The notes beneath the pieces are model-generated. The model saw only the letters and a list, made by a program, of their open reading frames with translations. It searched no databases and was not told the origin of the DNA. This document shows positions 57,338 to 64,000 of a stretch of DNA of 64,000 nt, one piece after another. Each line of letters opens with the position of its first letter. The first letter of the stretch is position 1. This DNA comes from Daphnia pulex (lineage: Eukaryota > Arthropoda > Branchiopoda > Diplostraca > Daphniidae). The position numbers and the translations under genes are program-made. The DNA lies in the NCBI RefSeq assembly GCF_021134715.1, contig NC_060019.1:3348001-3412000 (forward strand), read 5' to 3'.

Positions 57338-58689
57338 TCAACCTAAAAAAATTGATATTTGTAAAAAATATGTTGAATTGAATTTAAGAAACAAATATTT
57401 ACTCAAATGTCTTTTGGTTACTAAGGATAACGAGTTCCACCATTCCACTATTCTGCCAGAATAATCTTTTGTGAATACCAATAACCTGCTTCATTTTGAC
57501 GGGTATAAGAAAATATTTTACGGCCAGAACTCTCCCGTAGACTTCACCTCTATTTCATCTCCAGGAATTGTAGGAACAGCAATCGGCCAAAGTTTGACAT
57601 AAATCCATAATAAAGATAATGCTATAAATACTGGAATCACTAGTGATATGGCCATAATATATTTTTAATAAATTTTCAAAGACTATGGTTCATGTTTACC
57701 TTCAATTTCTTGTAGTGATGGGATAGGTTGCACTCTGACAGCTTGGAATATCCGAAAATCTTGAGAAGGAGTCATTTTAACCAGCTTTAAGCCCACAAAT
57801 CCCTTGTGATGAACGCCAAGAATTTTTCGTACCACCTAATCCATTTCCTATTTAAAATATTAATTTTCCTTCACCGTAGTAATGTGGCAATGCATTTGAA
57901 ACAGGATGTCATTTTTGGCTACCATTTTGGGCTACCATTTTTTGCCACAGTGATTTCTAATGCAAGAAAATTAGTTTCGATATTTAATACATCTTATTCG
58001 GTACCCAGACTACGCCTCATCAGCCTTTCCCGAAGAAAGCTACTAAGTGACGTGTCGACCATAATGTCCTCAATTGTTTTTCTTCATGGACTGTCTACAT
58101 CAACTACGCATTGGTTTCTCATGTATGCCAAGAAATTGGTTTGGGATGGGCTATCTTATTCAGACTGGATTGTGATGACTTGCGATATTGCTACAATGTA
58201 TTGCCCGTGGGCTACTTGACAGCCTTTCATCCTCCCCTTGACATTACCCTTTGTCTCATCGTCACCGTAGTTACACGACTGAGGCCCAGTACACACCCGT
58301 TACTTAGGCCCCTCCATACTTGACACGTCTCTAATACATTCAGTTCATTCATCGACGTCTAGCTTATTCCGCTGAGTGACGTCATTTCAGGATTATTCTC
58401 AAATCGACAATAGATTTATTTCAACCGTTTGCCGCGAATACTCTCTAAGAAAAATGTTCGCGTTTTTGCGAACATGTATGTTCGTAAATTTCGTGAAAAT
58501 ATTTTAATGTTTCAGGAATGAAAATAAAGTTAATTTAAGACTGCAGCAGTGTGAACAATAATATTCATTTCGTTAAGCATTGGTTTCTAAGATGCAAAAA
58601 AAAAAACTTTGATCCAAGGTTAAGGACCTGGATTAAGGTTTTCGGAATAATTCTAGGATGTCAGCAGGAATAATTTAAGGTTTTCACGA

Positions 58690-59120
58690 AGAACATTTCA
58701 AGGTCATCACAAGTAAGTCACGAAATCTCAGAATCATATATTAAGGCAGAATTAGATAAACTCTTCAACCACTCAACACCGCTGCAGCAAGCTGCAGTAA
58801 AAAGTGAAAGTGAAATAATTGAAAGAATGTCAACGAAACTAAGAGGCCTATCAAGCACTGAACTTTTAAAAAGGTGGAAAAAAAAGAAAATCGAAATCAC
58901 AACCATCAAAGTGAAACAGTATTAATTATGGCTACGAAAATTGGAGCTTACCGCCTAGCCATGCAAACAATATCAGCCGGAGCAAGCCTAAATGTGCAAG
59001 ACGAAAAAGGAAACACCGCTCTTCATTATGCCGTGGAAGGAGGTACATCAGCCATTGCACGCACTCTCGTTTTTCAAGGCGTAGAGATAAAAGTAAAGAA
59101 TAGACAAGGAAATACGCCAG
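58690..59120 (+). pseudogene. ankyrin-repeat exon, copy B
   Basis: Contains a full ankyrin repeat and the start of the next (LNVQDEKGNTALHYAVEGG, IARTLVFQGVEIKV), ending at a CAG/GTAAAA donor at 59120. It lacks one A in the run near 58878 (eight As against nine in copy A), which puts the upstream part (STKLRGLSSTELLKRW) in another frame. Ankyrin repeats mediate protein binding; the host gene is not identified. Confidence 0.6.
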
Positions 59121-60478
59121 GTAAAAAATGAATTCTAATAGTTGTTTAACCTTAGTGTACTGTTTATACACATTTACGCTGCCAAATCAGTGCAAAAAGG
59201 CGCAAAACAGAAACGCCAACGCTATGAAAATAACTGCAATGACATCATTGCGTGAACAATTTTGAATTGGCGGTGAGGGTGTGATTGTAGGATTTTGCAA
59301 AACCATTTAAAAAATGTCCATTTTACAAAAAGGGAAACATTGATTGGCTACATCACAAAAGCGACCAACATCGGATATGTTCACCAAAAGTTTCCGGCGA
59401 CAGGTGTGTCAGGGAAGGACGTTTATGGTGGGTGATGTGTTAAATGAAACTGGCACTACGAGGACCCAAACTGCTATCAACCTATCCGTATCACTACGGT
59501 CACTATCGTCTTTCAAAACAGCCGAATCGACACTTGTCAGCCTTTTTTAAGGCAATTCAAAAAAAGAAATTTTCCACTTGCTGTCCGTTTCCTGACATTA
59601 AAAGCGCGTTGACGCTGCTTGGAAACCTAAGTGGCTTGTTGTTAAGAAAGGGTTGCCCAATCCACATTATATGAATTATTTGCAGTTTTCTCCAGTTTTC
59701 TTTTACTAACGTAAAGCAGAGCTATCATTTGACGGCATTACCTTATTAAATACGGTTGATCTCGACTGCCCAAAGGGGAGTCACCATTTCTGTAAAATAT
59801 ATTGGAGTACAGCCTTCTCGATGGGCAGTTTCCTTTCGCCAGCAAAATCATAGTCTACGTGGACGATTTGGTTCTCTGCACGTAGCATTATGATTCAGAG
59901 ATAGCTCATATGAACTTGAAGTCTATGATCGATTTTGAAATTTTATTGAACACAGCCGCTTAGCTGACAACAACGTGGAAACAACTGTTAATATAATTTT
60001 TTCTCACAACACTGGAAACACTCAGGAACCTTGCCTGTTTTAACTCGCGTAAGGCAACTTCCGAGATAAAGTAACTACTTTTTACAAATTCATATTCCTT
60101 TCCAAATTACGATATTGGCTGTATCATCTGGGGTTGATAATCCAGACAAAATTTGTGCATTAAATTCATCCGTGCCACTCAGCGACCCTTAAAAATTGCC
60201 ATTTTTAGGTCCTTCAGAATAAAGTCAAGACTACCAGCTCCTAATCTTGCCAAAATTCAACCACTCTATTATGTCTTCAAAGAACCGATCGGTCTGAAAG
60301 TACTGCTGTATATGGATTTTCCGATGGCCTCCAGGTAAAAAAGTACTAGGTTGCGCTACAATAAAATGATGACTATATTCACTGCATACACCAGATTCAC
60401 TAATCAAATAAAAATAACAATCCTGTATATGCGAAAGACAAGTTTAATTTTTTTTCAAAAACTTGACATTTCTCTCTT

Positions 60479-60760
60479 TCAAACCTTGTGCCGTTTGTCA
60501 TAAACTTCATTGTCACAACAAAGAAGAGCAGATTTGGAAATGACATCTTGTGGCGTTATTTTTTTTAGGGAAAGGGAGACACTAGGAATTATTTTGGTTA
60601 TAAAAGTGCCCAAATCGATTAAAGTATGTTCGTCCAGCATAGAAGAGTGTCTCTTAAAATGAATTTTTTCCCCAATAAAAACATAAAAGATTTCAAGACA
60701 ATTAGATTGGTTGGAGACCGAGCAAGGACGATCTTCAGTTGCACAAGTGCAGAAAAACAA
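60479..60760 (-). CDS. exon candidate in copy B, broken in A
   Basis: Open frame with LIDLGTFITKIIPSVSLSL and KKITPQDVISKSALLCCDNE. In copy A the AAG-AAA junction reads as a stop. The first residues lie in B-only sequence. No domain is recognised. Confidence 0.3.
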   Translation of the reverse strand: MFFCTCATEDRPCSVSNQSNCLEIFYVFIGEKIHFKRHSSMLDEHTLIDLGTFITKIIPSVSLSLKKITPQDVISKSALLCCDNEVYDKRHKV

Positions 60761-62992
60761 AATTTCAGAATTCTGAAAATATTATAAGTCTTTCAATCAA
60801 CACAATGAAAAACAGTTATTAAGTTTAAAACGCAAGGAATAGGACATACAAGGGAATATTTTGCCATCGACCGCCAGCCGTTTATAACTTAAGCATGACG
60901 TGCAAAACATTTATTTTCCTTAACTTCTTTGAATTGCCAAAATGCCGGCTGACTCTGCAGAAGTTTGTAGACTTTTACCCAGCACTCGTATTGCTCTACG
61001 GTTTTCTGACACGGGGAGATCTAATCTGCTACTTATATCTACTTATATCTACTGTTTCTGTGACAACTTCTTCCGCGAACGAAATTAGAAGTTTTTTGAA
61101 TTTTTCAAAATGGAGAAGAATATTTGTTTTCAGATCTGTGTGGACCCGTGACAAACTTATTTAAGTTTCCCGCCTATATCTTCGTACATAAATGGCGAAT
61201 AACCCCATGGGCATTCCCAATAAATCATAGAATCTACAATAATGTGTTGTTACAGGTGAACGTTATAACTAACTACTTCAATTTCTTCGCGTGAGATATT
61301 TTCTTCAAGAGCATATGCTTTAACGATTCAGAAATTGCTTGACTATTCCAAGCAGAATGCAATGCATTTAGGACGGTACTACACCTTTTATGATATGAAA
61401 AAATGGAAACATATACAACAGTGACATTCTTTTCACTATCCGCAAACATGTTGAAATGGTTGCAGTTTTGGCTTGTACGTGCGATTTATCGCGTGTTCTT
61501 TTAGGACGTAGCTATGGGATGGACAAAAGAATCCACTTGAACAGTGCCATTACCCTAAGAGACTCACAAAATCCACAGCCATAAAAGCCATTGTAATGCA
61601 GGAAATTAGTTAACATTGCTCTGGCCGGAACATCGGCTACTAACAAGGGGAAAGCTACTTTAGAAATTTAACTCCTGCTAGATGAATCTTTCAATTGAAA
61701 GATTGAAGACACCCTTCTTAGTAAGCCTTCGAGCCTAAGCTATTAAGAGTTCAAGAAAAGTATTAACATTTGGCTTTCCATTACCGAACCACAGACAGCA
61801 TATGACGATGTGTTTAGCTTTTTCATCAAAATTAAGTTCATTAATGGAGAGCAATAAAGACCACACAGAGAATTTGAATGAGTGAAAAATTTTTACGCCG
61901 TCGGTGTTTACCGTTTACACTAAGGTGAAACAACTATTAGAATTAATGTTTTACCTCAACTCATTTCCCCTAGTTTGGTTTCAATTGTTAAAGTGGTTAT
62001 AGATTCCACATCAGAAGTCCTTCTTTTTAGCCCGGACCATTATTCCAACAGCCAACAACAATTGAATTTGCAGGAGGAGTGGATAGTTAAATGAGGAAAC
62101 CTGTTTTTTTTTACACAAATATGTAAATTTTGTCAATTGTTGATGATGTATCTGTTATAAATTCTCCCATTATTGCTCGTGGAAACCGTCATTAAGAGGC
62201 GCCACGACATAAATCGAAGGGAAGATGGGAAATGTTTCCGCATAGTTCGAAGTCAGTGACAACATGCTGATCGAGTATCCATAGAAGTCACCATTTCGGC
62301 CAATGTATTTTCTATTGGATTCACCTCAAAACCAATACATTGTCCGTTTTCCTGTCGCTTCATTTAATGAGATATGTATGGTAAGGATGGAATTTCGTTC
62401 CATTTGTTTGAAATTTTGTTTCATTATTGCGGTATACTAACTAACGTTTTGACTCAATTGACTTAAAAAAATTTGTTTTTAAAAAATCTGTTTAATTCAA
62501 GATGGAAAATGTATTTTCGTCACTAAAGATATTGTAATTATTAGTTCCACCACCACCGATTTCTGCCAGCATGCTCTCCTGTAATTCCAACTTAGCTTCT
62601 TTTTAATCGACGATGAGAAAATCCTTTACGGCATACAGCGAGGAGTTCATTGGCCATTGCAGCCAATGGCTTCCCAAGAGCAAGCTTCAAAACGACCAGC
62701 TAAAGAAGTAACAAAACCTTTAAAAAAATTTAAAATAATTAATCAACTCCGTGAAACGAATACGCCAACACGCGTTGACGAAAACACTTGTTGCAAGTCC
62801 GATTGTCCGACTCGGTGGAAGATGAACACGTAATAAACTTCAACGAATGAAGTCCGTTCAGCGATATTGATTATAAAATGGTTTCTGGATTCATATTGAA
62901 AGCATGCACAGAGTCTATGGTGCGTTTTAAGACGTCTAAAAGGAATATCTTTAGTAAGCGCGAGGGAAAATTTAAGTAGAACTATTAGAAGC

Positions 62993-64000
62993 CGTCGATG
63001 GTCGCCTTGGATTGTTTGCAAAATACAATAAACCATTAGAGTTTGATACGTAATAAACTAGAGAGACGCTGATTTTCAGCAGTTTTTATACTATCTTCTG
63101 TTGTATCCAGTTTTTCACAAAATTGTAAAGCAGAAACAGCTAGAAAACCTGATGCTCCTTTTACAGCCTGTGCTTTACTCGGCTGTTACAATCCGGAACC
63201 AAATAAAATCTTATGTGGAGCGAATGCAAGAATTTGAATTCCCAATTCTTTTTTTTTTAATCCATAACGTCTTTCACGTTCCTGTGGATATAATTAATTA
63301 CCAAACTGGAGTTGAAATGCTTGACGCTTTTATTTTTAAAATTTCCAAAGAGTCCGTGATATTCTCGGTGTGGTGGCAGCAAACCAGTGAAGTAAATACG
63401 CAATCGCTTGACGGAAAGATAGAAGTATAACTGTTGTTAAAAAAACAAGAATCACACTACCACGATGGTAACATTTTATACGCCAAAATTAATCAGATTA
63501 CCGAATTGACAAATTCGGCAAAGCCTTCGTACAGCAACTCAAAAATGATGAAGTCATATCACGAAAAAAAATGCAAGTAAAATCGACGAAGTATGTAAAG
63601 AATAAATTTGAAATACAGCTACAGAAATTTTGAAAAATGACATTATGGGCCTTATACCAAACAGCAATCAAATAACTAACGTGTTCCATGAATTAAAAAG
63701 CGTAGATAAAAGCTATTATATTTTATTCCAAAATGTATTAGTAATCTTCAATATTCGTCTGTAAGAAAAAGAAATTGTAATTGCATCTCGGCCTAACACA
63801 GTAACCCTGCACTACTTCAACTAGGATTTACCATTTAGTTGCATCATCAATCACCATCACTTTTTCTAGTTCAGCAATTCAACAAATTTGGGGTTTATAG
63901 TTCCTATAACGAAGTTGCTTTTTTTCATGCAGCAGTTGACAGCAAATCAAACCTTTATGGTTTAACAGAAAAATCATTCGCCCACTACATTTCTAATAAT
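62993..64000. other. unique sequence right of copy B
   Basis: A plus-strand frame at 63101-63430 has hydrophobic and charged stretches (LENLMLLLQPVLYSAV, EFPILFFLIHNVFHVPVDII) but no motif or splice support. It does not match the sequence right of copy A, so the duplication ends here. Confidence 0.35.

Larger units (their letters stand above)
55551..62992. repeat. dispersed segmental duplication, copy B
   Basis: Second copy of the 32842-41990 segment, direct orientation. Its left edge is about 22 bp from the acceptor of the first visible PHD-gene exon; its right edge ends at CTATTAGAAGC. It lacks 35114-36989 of copy A, has its own 640 bp (59030-59668), about 500 bp (60740-61240) and 125 bp (62400-62525), and carries neither the SINE-like nor the MITE-like insert. 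Confidence 0.9.

Overview
The window is eukaryotic, AT-rich, and most consistent with a small-intron arthropod; I infer a branchiopod crustacean such as Daphnia. The supporting evidence is introns of about 60-90 bp with GT-AG ends, arthropod-style secreted small proteins, and a mix of LINE, Ty3/gypsy, copia, hAT and KDZ-type elements. There is no bacterial-style operon structure and no rRNA or CRISPR. The species assignment is inference from style, not from a match.

Region 1 (1-11.4 kb) is gene-rich. It holds the 3' end of one gamma-glutamyltranspeptidase gene (1-778) and a complete ten-exon paralogue (8816-11427, 590 aa, nucleophile Thr395), both on the plus strand. Between them on the minus strand lies a cluster of tiny secreted Val/Pro/Tyr-rich proteins (1351-1905, 2802-3156, a pseudogene at 3838-4207, and 5111-5476). 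This cluster was made by duplicating a two-gene block whose left edge lies in the 3' UTR of the first GGT gene. A five-exon gene for a secreted protein with two six-cysteine repeats lies at 6741-7485.

Region 2 (14.6-25.9 kb) is mobile. A decayed CR1/L2-like LINE on the minus strand is split by a nearly intact Ty3/gypsy LTR retrotransposon (16277-21846) with 231-bp LTRs, an exact 5-bp target duplication, and one in-frame TGA separating the Gag-Pro-RT-RNase H part from the integrase. A spliced but broken gene of unknown function follows at 23.9-25.9 kb.

Region 3 (26-32.8 kb) is mostly relics: a dispersed repeat family, an hAT transposase C-terminus, a copia pol relic carrying a perfect 18-bp hairpin, and foldback sequences.

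Region 4 (32.8-64 kb) is dominated by two direct, dispersed copies of a roughly 7.4-9.1-kb segment: copy A at 32842-41990 and copy B at 55551-62992. They differ by large block indels and by small lesions in shared exons, including an ankyrin-repeat exon that is broken differently in each copy. Copy A carries a tRNA-headed SINE-like insert and a foldback MITE-like element. Between the copies lie more repeats, a KDZ-transposase-like pseudogene (49.9-52.5 kb) and a PHD-finger gene (53.9-55.5 kb) with duplicated exons, whose 5' side abuts the edge of copy B.

The genes do not form one pathway. The coherent theme is local duplication and transposon nesting rather than a multi-gene system. I found no convincing novel defence or biosynthetic system; the best leads are the two-copy segment, the truncated PHD gene and the twelve-cysteine secreted protein.
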